The notes beneath the pieces were generated by a model that searched no databases, was not told the origin of the DNA, and saw only the letters and a list, made by a program, of their open reading frames with translations. A DNA stretch of 64,000 bases from Conyzicola lurida (lineage in GTDB: Bacteria; Actinomycetota; Actinomycetes; Actinomycetales; Microbacteriaceae), in contig NZ_JACHMJ010000001.1 in assembly GCF_014204935.1 (NCBI RefSeq), positions 1,364,001-1,428,000 of the forward strand. Direction: 5' to 3'. Made by a program: the position numbers and the translations under genes. Positions 16,930-25,793 of this stretch are shown here, piece by piece; the first letter of the stretch is position 1, and every line of letters begins with the position of its first letter.

Positions 16930-17923
16930 GGTCGGCCGCCGTCCTGATCAGTCGGTCGCGCACCGCGGCGCGCAGTTCGGGCGGGGAGACGACGAGCACT
17001 TCGGGGCCGAAACCCGCCAGCTCGTCGGCGACGATGTTGATGTCGGAGTAGTGCAGGCTCAACCGGTCGCCGTCCGCGACGGTGCCGCGGCGTTTGCCCA
17101 GACGGGTCGCCGCGTCGGACTCCGGCTCGACCTCGACGACGGCGGTGTGGGCGTCCCAGACCTCGTCGAGTTCGAGGAGCGCGCGGGCCGACTCGTCGCC
17201 CGCGGGTGGCTCGAAGGTCTTGCCCGTGGTCTGGATGCGGCCGACGATGCGGCGCAGCAGGAAGGTCTTGCGCACACCGGTGCCCTCCTCCTCGGCGGCG
17301 AGGTGCCACCGGCCCTGGTGCTGCACGAGGGCGAGCGGGGCGACGGTGCGCAGCCGCGCCTTCTCCTCCCCCGGCTTGAGGTAGTCGAAGCGCACGTAGG
17401 CGTTGCGGCCGAGTGCGGCGTTGAGCGCGTCGAAGGCGGCGTCGCGCACCCGCACGCGCGGGGCGTAGCCGAGCACGGGCTCGTCGGTGCTGACGCCGAG
17501 CGAGCGGAGTTTGAGCAGGGCGCGCCGGGACTCGGCGGAGAGCGACCCCTCGCGCCAGACCATGGCGGCGAGGTTGAGCAGGGTGGTCTCCTCGGCCGAG
17601 AAGGTGATGTCGGCGGGCAGCTCGTAGGCACCGCGCGGGATCCGGTAGCGCAGGTTCTGGTTGTTGCCGGGGTCGCCGGGCGACTGCACCGTCTCGAGCG
17701 GCACGCCGAGTTCGCGCAGGTCGTCCTTGTCGCGCTCGAACTTGCGCTCCAGATTGGCGTTGTCGCCCCCGGTGTCGAAGTCCTGACGGTAACCCTGCAC
17801 CGTCGAGAGCACCTCGGCCTTGGTCAGGCCGTTCTCGGTCGCGAGCAAGGCGAGGACGAGGCTGAACAGCCTCTCCTCGACGGGGATCCTGGTCTGGCCA
17901 GTGACGGGAGTATCGAGCGACAC
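16922..17923 (-). CDS. pafB: WYL-domain transcriptional regulator PafB
   Basis: The 333-residue partner of PafC: HTH domain (about 14-80, LTKAEVLSTVQGY), WYL domain with the WHLAAEEEG segment (Trp-His in place of Trp-Tyr) and KTFLLRRIVGRI, and a WCX domain. PafBC activates the main DNA-damage regulon of mycobacteria. It starts at GTG, with TAGGAT exactly 6 bases upstream, consistent with leaderless translation. It opens the pafB-pafC-tatA-tatC-helY operon. The proteasome accessory genes that usually lie upstream are absent in this window. Confidence 0.94.
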   Translation of the reverse strand: MSLDTPVTGQTRIPVEERLFSLVLALLATENGLTKAEVLSTVQGYRQDFDTGGDNANLERKFERDKDDLRELGVPLETVQSPGDPGNNQNLRYRIPRGAYELPADITFSAEETTLLNLAAMVWREGSLSAESRRALLKLRSLGVSTDEPVLGYAPRVRVRDAAFDALNAALGRNAYVRFDYLKPGEEKARLRTVAPLALVQHQGRWHLAAEEEGTGVRKTFLLRRIVGRIQTTGKTFEPPAGDESARALLELDEVWDAHTAVVEVEPESDAATRLGKRRGTVADGDRLSLHYSDINIVADELAGFGPEVLVVSPPELRAAVRDRLIRTAADHG

Positions 17924-17929
17924 GAATCG

Positions 17930-17935
17930 ATCCTA
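17930..17935 (-). promoter_or_regulatory. Leaderless -10 box of pafB
   Basis: TAGGAT, 6 bases, then the GTG start at 17923; the transcript would begin at the start codon. No ribosome binding site is present. Confidence 0.6.
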
Positions 17936-17988
17936 TGGTGAGGACACCCGGCCAGTGTCGGTGGTTGCGAAGCGGGAGTGGCGCGCCG

Positions 17989-18969
17989 CTACTCGGTGTC
18001 GAGCACTCCGAGCACGTCGACCACGTAGACGAGGGTGTCCTCGGCGGTGACGCCGGTGGGCAGCGTGGCGGTCTCGTCGTAGCTGTCGTCTCCCGGCGGG
18101 ATCACGACGACGAGCTGGCTGCCGATCGTCGCGCCGACGAGGGCGTCGGCGAGGCCGGGCAGCACGCCGCCGGTGGCTCCGGTGCGGTCCGCCGTGGCGA
18201 GGACCGTGCTGGGCTGGGTCTCCCACGTCGAACTGAGGATGTCGTCCGCGCCCCAGACGATCGAGGCGGACTGGATGACGACCGCGTCGTCCTCCTTGAT
18301 CTTCGCGCCGTCGCCCTTTTTCGTGGTCGAGCTGAGCGTCTCGGTGGGTGCGTCGGAGTTCGGGACGACGATGCCGGGCTGGCCGCTGGGCGCGAGTACC
18401 ACGGCGGGCATGCCGTTCACGGGCAGTTGTGTGGCGCCGGTCGCACGGCCGGGGAAGCCGCGGATGACATCGACGACGGCCACGAGGGTGTCCTCGTTCG
18501 CGTAGGCGCTCGAGCCTTCGGCCTGGGCCCCGAAGAGGTCCTGGAACTCGAGGGTCACGGCGACGCGCGAGCCGACGGTGGCGCAGCCGAGGGCGGTACC
18601 GAGCTCGTTGGTCTGGGTGTTGCTCTTGCCGGCGGAGGCGCGCAGGAACGAGTCGGGCTCGAGGCCGGTGTCGAGTACTTCGCCGGTGGCCGCGTCGAGC
18701 ACGGTGAGGTGGAAGTCAGCGACGTCGCCCTCTTCGAGCGTCATGCCGTCGCCGGCGCTGATCGTCGTCGCCTCGAGGCCCTCGGTGATGAGGGGCGTGG
18801 GGAACGTGACGCTCAGCTCGGTGCCGGCGTCACCCGTGACGTCGACGAGCGCCGATGCGTCGCCCGACGTCGCCGTCGTGTCGCACGACGCCGCAGCGTC
18901 GGTCGAAGCGCAGGCAGACAGTGAAGCTACCAGTCCGACGGTAATGATGGCCGCGGTGAGAGTGCGCAC
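17989..18969 (-). CDS. FKBP-type peptidyl-prolyl isomerase lipoprotein
   Basis: A 326-residue secreted lipoprotein. Signal peptide with lipobox LSAC (Cys20), then two degenerate FKBP-like domains (about 75-195 and 225-323). The second retains the GVLPGLADALVGATIGSQLVVVIPP stretch typical of FKBPs; the first is poorer, so activity may reside in domain two. It should assist folding of proteins at the outer membrane face. Single or tandem FKBP genes beside pafB are common in Micrococcales. GTG start with AAGAAAGAGG upstream. Confidence 0.88.
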   Translation of the reverse strand: MRTLTAAIITVGLVASLSACASTDAAASCDTTATSGDASALVDVTGDAGTELSVTFPTPLITEGLEATTISAGDGMTLEEGDVADFHLTVLDAATGEVLDTGLEPDSFLRASAGKSNTQTNELGTALGCATVGSRVAVTLEFQDLFGAQAEGSSAYANEDTLVAVVDVIRGFPGRATGATQLPVNGMPAVVLAPSGQPGIVVPNSDAPTETLSSTTKKGDGAKIKEDDAVVIQSASIVWGADDILSSTWETQPSTVLATADRTGATGGVLPGLADALVGATIGSQLVVVIPPGDDSYDETATLPTGVTAEDTLVYVVDVLGVLDTE

Positions 18970-19052
18970 GAATCCTCTTTCTTGGGTGCCCGGGGGTACC
19001 GGACGATCTTACCCTTGTCGAAACTGGCCGCTTGCTCCGAGGAGGAAGCTCC

Positions 19053-20069
19053 CTACTCGGATGCCTCGGCGGAGACGGCCGCGTCGGCCACGGCCTGCGC
19101 GTGCCTGGCCGTCTTGCGCAGGCGCTTGTCGCTCGTCGACCGCTCGCCGAGCGACCCGGGGGTCCAGGCCTCGACGTCCTCGTCGCTGAAGTCGCTCTTC
19201 GAGGCGCGGCGCTTGAGCTCGGGCAGGACCGCGCCGGGTGCCAGGCGACGGGCGGTGAGCAGGAATCCGGTGTGGCCGATCATGCGGTGGTCAGGGCGTA
19301 CGGCGAGACCCTCGACGTGCCAGCCGCGGATCATCGTCTCGCTCGATTCGGGATTCGTGAACAGGCCCGTGCGGCGGATCGCCTCGCTGACGCGCGAGAG
19401 CTGGGTGACGGTGGCGATGTAGCAGACGATCACGCCTCCGGGGGTGAGGGCGTCGGCCGCGACATCCAAGCACTCCCAGGGGGCGAGCATGTCGAGCACG
19501 ATGCGGTCGACGGTTCCGGGCTCGGTGACCTCGGGAAGCGTGTCGGCGAGGTCGCCGATAGTGATGTCCCAGTTGGCGGGTGTCGCGCCGAGGAAGGCCG
19601 TGACGTTCGCGCTGGCGACGGCGGAGAACTCCTCGCGGCGTTCGAACGAGTGCAGCGTGCCCTCGGGGCCGATCGCGCGCAGCAGCCAGAGCGACAGCGC
19701 GCCCGACCCGACGCCAGCCTCGACGACGGTGGCGCCCGGGAAGATGTCGGCGGACGCGAGGATCTGCGCCGCGTCCTTCGGGTAGATGATCGCCGCACCG
19801 CGGGGCATCGACATCACGAAGTCGGTGAGCAGCGGGCGCAGCGCCAGATATTCGATCTCGTTCGTCGAGAGCACGACCGAGGCGTCGGGCTGGCCGATGA
19901 TCGAGTTGTGCGGCAGCACGCCGCGGTGGGTATGGAACTCACCGTCGGTCTCGAGGGTGATCGTGTTCATGCGGCCCTTGGGACCGGTGAGCTGTACGCG
20001 GTCGCCCGCACGGAATGGACCGCTCTGGCGGCGGAGGCCGCCGGCGGGGGCGCTGGTTTCGTTAGACAT
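19053..20069 (-). CDS. trmI: tRNA (adenine(58)-N1)-methyltransferase TrmI
   Basis: A 338-residue class I SAM methyltransferase that methylates A58 of the T loop in tRNAs. It has the N-terminal beta-barrel (FRAGDRVQLTGPKGR), a TrmI-type IIYPKDAAQIL segment, the SAM-binding VVEAGVGSGALSLWLL, and DRIVLDMLAPWE before the catalytic region. The basic C-terminal tail after about residue 280 is longer than in thermophile homologues and probably disordered. The start overlaps the upstream HAD gene by 8 bp. In mycobacteria trmI lies next to the Pup-proteasome genes; here the next gene is the FKBP lipoprotein. Confidence 0.94.
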   Translation of the reverse strand: MSNETSAPAGGLRRQSGPFRAGDRVQLTGPKGRMNTITLETDGEFHTHRGVLPHNSIIGQPDASVVLSTNEIEYLALRPLLTDFVMSMPRGAAIIYPKDAAQILASADIFPGATVVEAGVGSGALSLWLLRAIGPEGTLHSFERREEFSAVASANVTAFLGATPANWDITIGDLADTLPEVTEPGTVDRIVLDMLAPWECLDVAADALTPGGVIVCYIATVTQLSRVSEAIRRTGLFTNPESSETMIRGWHVEGLAVRPDHRMIGHTGFLLTARRLAPGAVLPELKRRASKSDFSDEDVEAWTPGSLGERSTSDKRLRKTARHAQAVADAAVSAEASE

Positions 20070-20742
20070 TGCTGGTTCCTGCTTTGCTGGCGGCGAAAAC
20101 GCCGGAGAGGTCGGAGAGGGTGCGGCCGTCGAGCGTCGGCCAGATGGTGTGACCGTCGGATTCGGCGATCGGCACCATCAGGGGAATGCCGATGGAGACG
20201 GCGCCGGAGGCGACGGCAGAGGCGAGGCCGGGCTGCGAGTCTTCGAGGGCGACGCAGTCGGCGATGTCGACGCCGAGTAACGACGCCCCCGTCAGATACG
20301 GCTCGGGGTGCGGCTTCGCGTGGGTGACGTCGTCGCCCGAGACGATCGCGTCGAACGCGTCGAACGGGATGGAATCGACCACGAGCTGCGCCATCGTGCG
20401 CAACGACATGGTGACGAGGGCGGTGGGCACGCCGGCCTCGCGCAGTTCGGCGAGCAGCTCCATCGCACCGGGACGCCACGGTACGGACGCGCGGATCTGG
20501 TCTTTGACGCTCTCGGTGAGCGAGTTGATGATCTCGTCTTCGGTGAGGTCCACTCCCCTCGCCTTGAGCAGGCGGGCCGAGTGCCAGAGGCCCTGGCCGA
20601 CGAGGCCGAGGGCGTCGTCGTGCGTCCAGGTTCCGCCGTACGACTCGACGAGGAGCGTCTCGGCTCGCATCCAGTACGGTTCGGTGTCGACGATGGTGCC
20701 GTCCATGTCCCAGAGAACGGCTGCCGGTTGGAGAGAAGTCAC
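20062..20742 (-). CDS. HAD-superfamily phosphatase (beta-phosphoglucomutase-like)
   Basis: A 226-residue HAD hydrolase: motif I DMDGTIVDTEP with both catalytic aspartates (about 11 and 13), helical cap, motif II TMS, motif III Lys in AKPHPEP and motif IV EDS. The subgroup (GPH/beta-PGM-like) acts on small phosphorylated sugars; the substrate is not inferable. The GTG at 20742 is chosen because longer readings are low complexity; a TAGACT box lies 8 bases upstream, suggesting a near-leaderless transcript. Coupled to trmI by an 8-bp overlap. Confidence 0.88.
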   Translation of the reverse strand: MTSLQPAAVLWDMDGTIVDTEPYWMRAETLLVESYGGTWTHDDALGLVGQGLWHSARLLKARGVDLTEDEIINSLTESVKDQIRASVPWRPGAMELLAELREAGVPTALVTMSLRTMAQLVVDSIPFDAFDAIVSGDDVTHAKPHPEPYLTGASLLGVDIADCVALEDSQPGLASAVASGAVSIGIPLMVPIAESDGHTIWPTLDGRTLSDLSGVFAASKAGTSNV

Positions 20743-20867
20743 AACGGGCGAGTCTACGCGGCGTCCAGCCGCAGGCCCAGCGCGTGGGGTGCACGGGCCG
20801 TGGAGCAAAGTTCTATCCTTGACGTTACGGTTGCCCTCACAGGCAGCCTCGAACGAAGGATGTATCG

Positions 20868-21791
20868 GTGGCAGACAGCGCGGGCTTTGCAAGAGGGCGT
20901 CTCCTCGTCGTGGCCTTCGAAGGCTGGAACGACGCGGGTGAAGCGGCGAGCAACGCCGTGCGCACGCTGCAGGAACAGCTCGAGCTCGCCCCGCTGATGC
21001 GGATCGATCCCGAGGACTACTTCGACTACCAGTTCAACCGGCCGACGATGGTCATCGACGACGACGGCAACCGGGTGCTCGAGTGGCCGGGCGTCGCCAT
21101 GTACGGCCCGGCGGACCCCGACGCCGTCACGCTCGCCGGCCTCGCCGACGACGCGGAACTCGCGGTGACCGGCGACAACGACAGCAACGTCTACATGCTC
21201 ATCGGCACCGAGCCGTCCCGCGGCTGGAAGACTTTCGTCGCCGAGGTGCTCGAGTCGGTCGAGGCCCACGGCATCACGTCGATGATCTTCCTTGGATCGA
21301 TGCTCGCCGACGTGCCCCACACCCGTCCCATCTCCGTCTTCGTCAGCAGCGAGAACCCGGGAGTGCGCGACGCGCTCTCGGTCGAACGCTCGACCTACGA
21401 GGGACCGGTGGGCATCCTCTCCGCCCTTGCCGACGCGGCCGAGAAGGCCGGCATCCCCACGCTCTCCATCTGGGCCTCGGTGCCGCACTACGTGCACAAC
21501 GCCCCGTCCCCCAAGGCGACGCTCGCCCTCATCGACAAGCTCGAGGAGATCATCGACGTCGTGATCCCGCGCGGCGAGCTCGTGGACGAAGCGGCGGCGT
21601 GGGAGACCGGCATCGACGCCCTCGCCTCGGACGACGACGACATGACGTCGTACATCGAACAGCTCGAGCAGGCCCGCGACACCGTCGACTCCCCCGAGGC
21701 GAGCGGCGAGGCGATCGCCCACGAGTTCGAGAAGTACCTGCGCCGCGAAGACGGCAAGCCCGACAGCGGCGGCAAGGCCGGCGGCAGCTAG
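20868..21791 (+). CDS. PAC2-family protein
   Basis: A 307-residue PAC2 (proteasome assembly chaperone-like) family protein. Typical segments are LLVVAFEGWNDAGEAAS at the start, LIGTEPSRGWKTF, FLGSMLADVPHTRP and SIWASVPHYV, then an acidic helical tail. In archaea and eukaryotes the family helps assemble 20S proteasomes; in actinobacteria it is widespread and its role is undefined, and this window has no proteasome genes. GTG start with GAAGGA 8 bases upstream. The gene is divergent from the HAD-trmI pair and convergent with mshC. Confidence 0.93.
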   Translation: MADSAGFARGRLLVVAFEGWNDAGEAASNAVRTLQEQLELAPLMRIDPEDYFDYQFNRPTMVIDDDGNRVLEWPGVAMYGPADPDAVTLAGLADDAELAVTGDNDSNVYMLIGTEPSRGWKTFVAEVLESVEAHGITSMIFLGSMLADVPHTRPISVFVSSENPGVRDALSVERSTYEGPVGILSALADAAEKAGIPTLSIWASVPHYVHNAPSPKATLALIDKLEEIIDVVIPRGELVDEAAAWETGIDALASDDDDMTSYIEQLEQARDTVDSPEASGEAIAHEFEKYLRREDGKPDSGGKAGGS

Positions 21792-21837
21792 GTTTCGACA
21801 CGGCGCCGGCGCGCGTGCTCGATCACCGGGGTACGGG

Positions 21838-23052
21838 TTAGAGAGCGATGCCCAGTAGCGCGTCGATCGCCGCGATGTCCGTCGCCGTCGCGACCGCTCC
21901 CCCGGCGATGTAGTCCTGCACGACCGCGATCGCGCGCGGGGTGTCGAGGTCGTCGGCGACGGCGGCACGCAGGTCGGCCAGTAGCGGGCTCTCCGTCGCG
22001 GTTCCCACGGCGGCGGCCCAGGCGTCCCACTCGCCGAGAGTGCACTGCGCGGTGGTCAGTTCGCCCCGCGTCCACTCCCAGTCGGTGCGGTAGTGGTGCG
22101 AGAGAAGGGCGAGCCGGATGGCGCGGGGATCCGTGTTCTCGTCGAGCAGCCGTGACACGAGCACGAGGTTGCCGAGCGACTTGCTCATCTTCTCCCCGTC
22201 GTACGCGACCATTCCGGCGTGCGCGTACTGGGCAGCCAACGGCAGGCCGGTGAGCGCGGCGGCGTGCCCCGCGCTGAACTCGTGGTGCGGGAAGACCAGG
22301 TCGCTCCCGCCGCCCTGCACGGTGATCGGCGTGCCGAGGAACCGCTGTGCGATCACCGAGCACTCGATGTGCCAGCCGGGGCGGCCGCTCCCGCAGGACG
22401 CCGTCCACGACGGTTCGCCCTCGCGGGGGCCGCGCCAGAGCAGCGGGTCGAGCGGGTCGCGCTTGCCCGGGCGCTCGGGGTCTCCCCCGCGTTCCGCACT
22501 CAGCGCGAGCATGGTCGCGCGGTCGAATCCGCTCTCGTCGCCGAGGGTCCAGGCCGCCGACGCGGCGGCGGTGTTGTCGAAGTAGATGTCGGTATCGACG
22601 CGGTAGGCGACGCCGGCATCGAGGAGCCGGCCCACGGCATCCGCCACGTCGTCGATCGTGTCGGTGACGGCGACGTAGTCGTCCGGGGGCACGATGCGGA
22701 GAGCCTCCATGTCGCCGCGGAACAGGTCGATCTGGCTGGCGGCGAGCTCGCGCCAGTCGACGCCGGTCGCGGCGGCTCGCTCGAGCAGCGGGTCGTCGAT
22801 ATCCGTGACGTTCTGCGCGTAGCGCACCGTGACTCCGCCGTCGAGCCAGAGGCGCACGAGGGTGTCGAACGCGAGGTACGTGTTGGCGTGCCCCAGGTGG
22901 GTCGCGTCGTACGGGGTGATTCCGCAGACGTACAGCTTCGCCTCGTCGGCCGCTCGTGCTTCACGCACGGCGCGGGTGGCGGAGTCGTACAGCCGAGGTA
23001 CCGGGCCCGTTCCGGGAAGACGGGGGATGACGGGCCGGGTCCACGATTTCAC
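21838..23052 (-). CDS. mshC: Cysteine:glucosaminyl-inositol ligase MshC
   Basis: A 404-residue ligase of mycothiol biosynthesis that joins L-cysteine to GlcN-inositol with ATP via a cysteinyl-adenylate. It derives from class I cysteinyl-tRNA synthetase: HIGH motif as HLGH (52-55), zinc ligand Cys43 in YVCGITPYD, a second zinc Cys in HIECSV, and KMSKS in GEKMSKSLGN. It is shorter than CysS and lacks the tRNA anticodon-binding domain, which decides the call. Starts at GTG with TAAACT exactly 6 bases upstream (leaderless). Convergent with the PAC2 gene. Confidence 0.95.
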   Translation of the reverse strand: MKSWTRPVIPRLPGTGPVPRLYDSATRAVREARAADEAKLYVCGITPYDATHLGHANTYLAFDTLVRLWLDGGVTVRYAQNVTDIDDPLLERAAATGVDWRELAASQIDLFRGDMEALRIVPPDDYVAVTDTIDDVADAVGRLLDAGVAYRVDTDIYFDNTAAASAAWTLGDESGFDRATMLALSAERGGDPERPGKRDPLDPLLWRGPREGEPSWTASCGSGRPGWHIECSVIAQRFLGTPITVQGGGSDLVFPHHEFSAGHAAALTGLPLAAQYAHAGMVAYDGEKMSKSLGNLVLVSRLLDENTDPRAIRLALLSHHYRTDWEWTRGELTTAQCTLGEWDAWAAAVGTATESPLLADLRAAVADDLDTPRAIAVVQDYIAGGAVATATDIAAIDALLGIAL

Positions 23053-23058
23053 TCCCGT

Positions 23059-23064
23059 AGTTTA
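23059..23064 (-). promoter_or_regulatory. Leaderless -10 box of mshC
   Basis: TAAACT followed by ACGGGA and the GTG start at 23052; no ribosome binding site. Confidence 0.6.
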
Positions 23065-23101
23065 GGCGAGAGCGGCTGGGAGCGGATTCTGATTCCCGCG
23101 A

Positions 23102-23287
23102 TCAGTCGAGCCCCGGGTGCTCGCCCGACTCCGAGAAGTCGACCAGGTCGGCCTCGGTGAACGGATGCGCGGTCGTCATGATGCCCGACGATGTCCCGTG
23201 CAGCACCGTTACGCCGGAGTCGTCCAGCCCGGTCTCCACGTCGAAAATGACTGCGTCGATGTCGTTTGCGCCGAAATTGTTGGCCAT
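23102..23287 (-). CDS. Small hypothetical protein (61 aa)
   Basis: A 61-residue acidic protein beginning MANNFGANDIDAVIF with no transmembrane segment or cysteine. A near-ideal GAGGAGG ribosome binding site 7 bases upstream makes the gene convincing. I do not recognise it. It stands between mshC and the first GAF-ANTAR gene, same strand, about 90 bp from that gene. Confidence 0.7.
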   Translation of the reverse strand: MANNFGANDIDAVIFDVETGLDDSGVTVLHGTSSGIMTTAHPFTEADLVDFSESGEHPGLD

Positions 23288-23375
23288 AGTGGCCTCCTCG
23301 AGATTCTCACTTGTCGAAAAGTAAGCCGAGGTCTAGGGCCAGATTGTTTAAATGGTAGCGGCTGTCGCTGGGGAT

Positions 23376-24089
23376 TCACAGGGTGATGGAGCGATTCACC
23401 ACGAGTTCTGCGACATCTCGCAGATTGAGGTTATTGCTGCGCGCGTGGCTGCGCAGCGTGCGGAACGCCTGGTCCATGTCGACGTTGCGCGTGTGCGCTA
23501 TGACGCCCTTCGCCTGTTCGATCAGCACTCGGCTGTCGAGGGCGTGTTGAAGCTGGTTCTTGGCCGAGTCTGCCTCGCGGATGGCGCGTTCCTGCAGGAT
23601 GCCGATCGTGGCGACGTCGGCGAGCCCCTGTGCCACCGAGAGGTCTTCGGGGCTCAGGACGCCGGTCTCGGTGCCGAAGAGGTTGAGGGTTCCGATGACG
23701 GAGCCGCGCAGTCGCAACGGCACCCCGTGTACGGAGCGGAAGCCCTGCTGGAGGGCGGAGGCGCTGAAGTCCGGCCACTTGTCGACGACGTCGGTGACGT
23801 CGCGCACGGTGACCGCCGCGCCTTTCTCGAAGCATTCGACGCACGGGCCGAGGCCCGAGCTGAGCTGCATCATCTCGACGAGACGGCTCCGCTCGCTCGT
23901 CGACGCGACGACGGAGAGTTCCCCGGTCGAGTCGGCGAGCATGATACCGGCGGCCGAGGCGTCGAGCAGCTCGGCGCAGGTATCGACGAGGGTCTGCAGG
24001 AGGTCGACCACGTCGAATCCCGCTACCAGGGTGTCTGCGAGGGTGACGAACGCTTCGGTGAGTCGTCGCTCTCGGGTTTTGCTCGCCAT
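23376..24089 (-). CDS. GAF and ANTAR domain RNA-binding regulator
   Basis: A 237-residue protein with a GAF sensor domain (about 15-165; GLGPCVECFEKG is the core) and a C-terminal ANTAR domain (about 172-232; SRVLIEQAKGVIAHTRNVDMDQAF then LRSHARSNNLNLRDVAELVV). ANTAR domains bind paired-hairpin RNAs and prevent transcription termination. Two cysteines in PCVEC could respond to redox state or metal. TAAACT lies exactly 6 bases before the ATG, so translation is probably leaderless. A second gene of the same architecture lies 23 bp upstream. Targets are not visible. Confidence 0.93.
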   Translation of the reverse strand: MASKTRERRLTEAFVTLADTLVAGFDVVDLLQTLVDTCAELLDASAAGIMLADSTGELSVVASTSERSRLVEMMQLSSGLGPCVECFEKGAAVTVRDVTDVVDKWPDFSASALQQGFRSVHGVPLRLRGSVIGTLNLFGTETGVLSPEDLSVAQGLADVATIGILQERAIREADSAKNQLQHALDSRVLIEQAKGVIAHTRNVDMDQAFRTLRSHARSNNLNLRDVAELVVNRSITL

Positions 24090-24095
24090 GGGGTG

Positions 24096-24101
24096 AGTTT
24101 A
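24096..24101 (-). promoter_or_regulatory. Leaderless -10 box of the GAF-ANTAR gene
   Basis: TAAACT, CACCCC, then ATG at 24089. It lies in the 23-bp gap after the upstream GAF-ANTAR gene, so the downstream gene can be expressed alone. Confidence 0.6.
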
Positions 24102-24112
24102 CTCCGTGGTCG

Positions 24113-24823
24113 TCAGCGTTCGCGATCGGTCGCGAAGTTGAGGCGCCGTTCGACCACGTCGTTGGCTACTTCGGCTACTGTCCGCCCGCTCGCGTAGGCG
24201 TGGGCGCGCAGCAGCAGCGACGCCTCCTCCACGGTGACGTCGAGTTGGGCGAGGATCATGCCCGTCGCCTGGTGGACCTCGCTGCGGTTGAATGTGCTGG
24301 GTCCTTCCGCGTCGTCGGTCGCGGCATCCCCCAGCACTCGTCTCAGCACCTGCCAGGAGGTGATCGAGGCGAGTTCGGTGGCGAACTCGATCTCTTCGCG
24401 GTCGAGTGTGTCGCGGGTCAGCGAGTAGAGGTCGATGGCGCCGATGTCGAGAGAGCCGACGTAGAGCGGGAACGCGAACAGTGCGCTCACCGAGGAGCCG
24501 AGCTCGTCGTCGAACACCGCGTGCGAGAACAGCGGCCACGAGCTTGCGCCGTCGAGGCGGAAGTCGGGCGTCAGCACCGGCATCCTCGACCCCATCGCGT
24601 CCCAGCACGGGCCTTCGCCGAGGTCGAACTGCATCTCGTCGAGACGGCTCGCCGTCTCGTTCGTCGAGCAGATCGTCGATTGACCCGCGGTCGAGGCGAG
24701 GATCGACACCGCGGCGCCCGCCACGGGCAGCACGGAGACGAACGGCGCGCAGAGGCTCGTGTTGCGCTCGTGCGCGTAGAGCAGCTCCCGCTTCGCCTCG
24801 CGAAAACTCTTGTTCTTCGGCAT
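24113..24823 (-). CDS. GAF and ANTAR domain RNA-binding regulator
   Basis: A 236-residue second GAF-ANTAR protein: GAF about 30-165 with LGEGPCWDAMGSRMPV and SVSALFAFPLYVG, ANTAR about 175-228 with VHQATGMILAQLDVTVEEASLLL and HAYASGRTVAEVANDVV. It is clearly homologous to its neighbour but diverged, suggesting an old duplication. The ATG at 24823 is preferred over 24838 because GAGGGTGGG precedes it. Probably an RNA-binding antiterminator responding to a small molecule or redox signal. Confidence 0.91.
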   Translation of the reverse strand: MPKNKSFREAKRELLYAHERNTSLCAPFVSVLPVAGAAVSILASTAGQSTICSTNETASRLDEMQFDLGEGPCWDAMGSRMPVLTPDFRLDGASSWPLFSHAVFDDELGSSVSALFAFPLYVGSLDIGAIDLYSLTRDTLDREEIEFATELASITSWQVLRRVLGDAATDDAEGPSTFNRSEVHQATGMILAQLDVTVEEASLLLRAHAYASGRTVAEVANDVVERRLNFATDRER

Positions 24824-24930
24824 AACGCCCACCCTCATCGGTCGCAGGGTCAGGGCGATTCAACGGATCAAGTTAGGGCGAGCCTACTCGTGCAGCGGAA
24901 CCGCCGCTGGCTTGCGGGGGAATCGTCCGA

Positions 24931-25782
24931 TCAGGAGGGCAGCAGCACGCCGGTCGAGAGCAGCACGATCACGGCGATACCGAGCGCGATGCGGTAGATC
25001 ACGAAGGGCAGGAAGCTGTGCGTGGAGATGTAGCGCATCAGGAACGCGATGACCACGTAGCCGACGACGAAGGCGATGGCGGTGGCGACCGCGGTCTCCG
25101 CGTAGCCGTAGGCGCCCTCGGGCTCGCCGAAGCTGTGCACGAGCTCGTAGAGCCCGCTGCCGAACACCGCCGGGATGGCGAGCAGGAACGCGAAGCGCGC
25201 GGTGGCGGGGCGCGAGTAGCCGAGCGCGAGGCCGGCGCTCGTCGTGGCACCCGATCGCGAGACTCCGGGAATCAGCGCGAGCATCTGGGCCAGACCGATG
25301 GTGATGCCGCTGCGGTAGCTCATCGCCTCGATCGGCTTTGTCTTTTTACCGAGCCAGTCGGCGATACCGAGGACGATACCGAACACGATCAGCACCGTCG
25401 CGGTGATCCAGAGGGAACGCCACTGGTCACGGATGTACGACTGCGCGAAGAACCCGAGCAGCACGATCGGAACGGTGCCGATGATGATGAGCCAGCCGAG
25501 GCGCACATCGGGATCGTTCTTCGGGATGCCGGTGGTGTGCGATCCGCCGCGGCTGCCGAACGACCGGAACCACCGCCCGATGATCCGGGTGATGTCCTTC
25601 CAGAAGTAGATGATGACCGCGGCCTCCGTGCCGAGCTGGGTGATCGCGGTGAAGGTCGCCCCCGGGTCGGTCTTCGACGGGAGGAACTCGCCGACGATAC
25701 GCAGGTGGGCGCTCGAGGAGATGGGGAGGAACTCGGTTAGTCCCTGTACAAGGCCAAGGATGATCGCCTCGATAAAGCTCAT
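24931..25782 (-). CDS. uppP: Undecaprenyl-diphosphatase UppP (BacA)
   Basis: A 283-residue polytopic phosphatase that regenerates undecaprenyl phosphate for peptidoglycan synthesis and gives bacitracin tolerance. Both family motifs are present: [17 protein letters not shown] (about 11-27) and [13 protein letters not shown] (about 165-177). About eight hydrophobic segments. GGAG precedes the ATG. It starts 11 bp after the stop of the M20 peptidase gene, forming an operon with it. Confidence 0.96.
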   Translation of the reverse strand: MSFIEAIILGLVQGLTEFLPISSSAHLRIVGEFLPSKTDPGATFTAITQLGTEAAVIIYFWKDITRIIGRWFRSFGSRGGSHTTGIPKNDPDVRLGWLIIIGTVPIVLLGFFAQSYIRDQWRSLWITATVLIVFGIVLGIADWLGKKTKPIEAMSYRSGITIGLAQMLALIPGVSRSGATTSAGLALGYSRPATARFAFLLAIPAVFGSGLYELVHSFGEPEGAYGYAETAVATAIAFVVGYVVIAFLMRYISTHSFLPFVIYRIALGIAVIVLLSTGVLLPS

Positions 25783-25793
25783 GGTGCTCCAGC

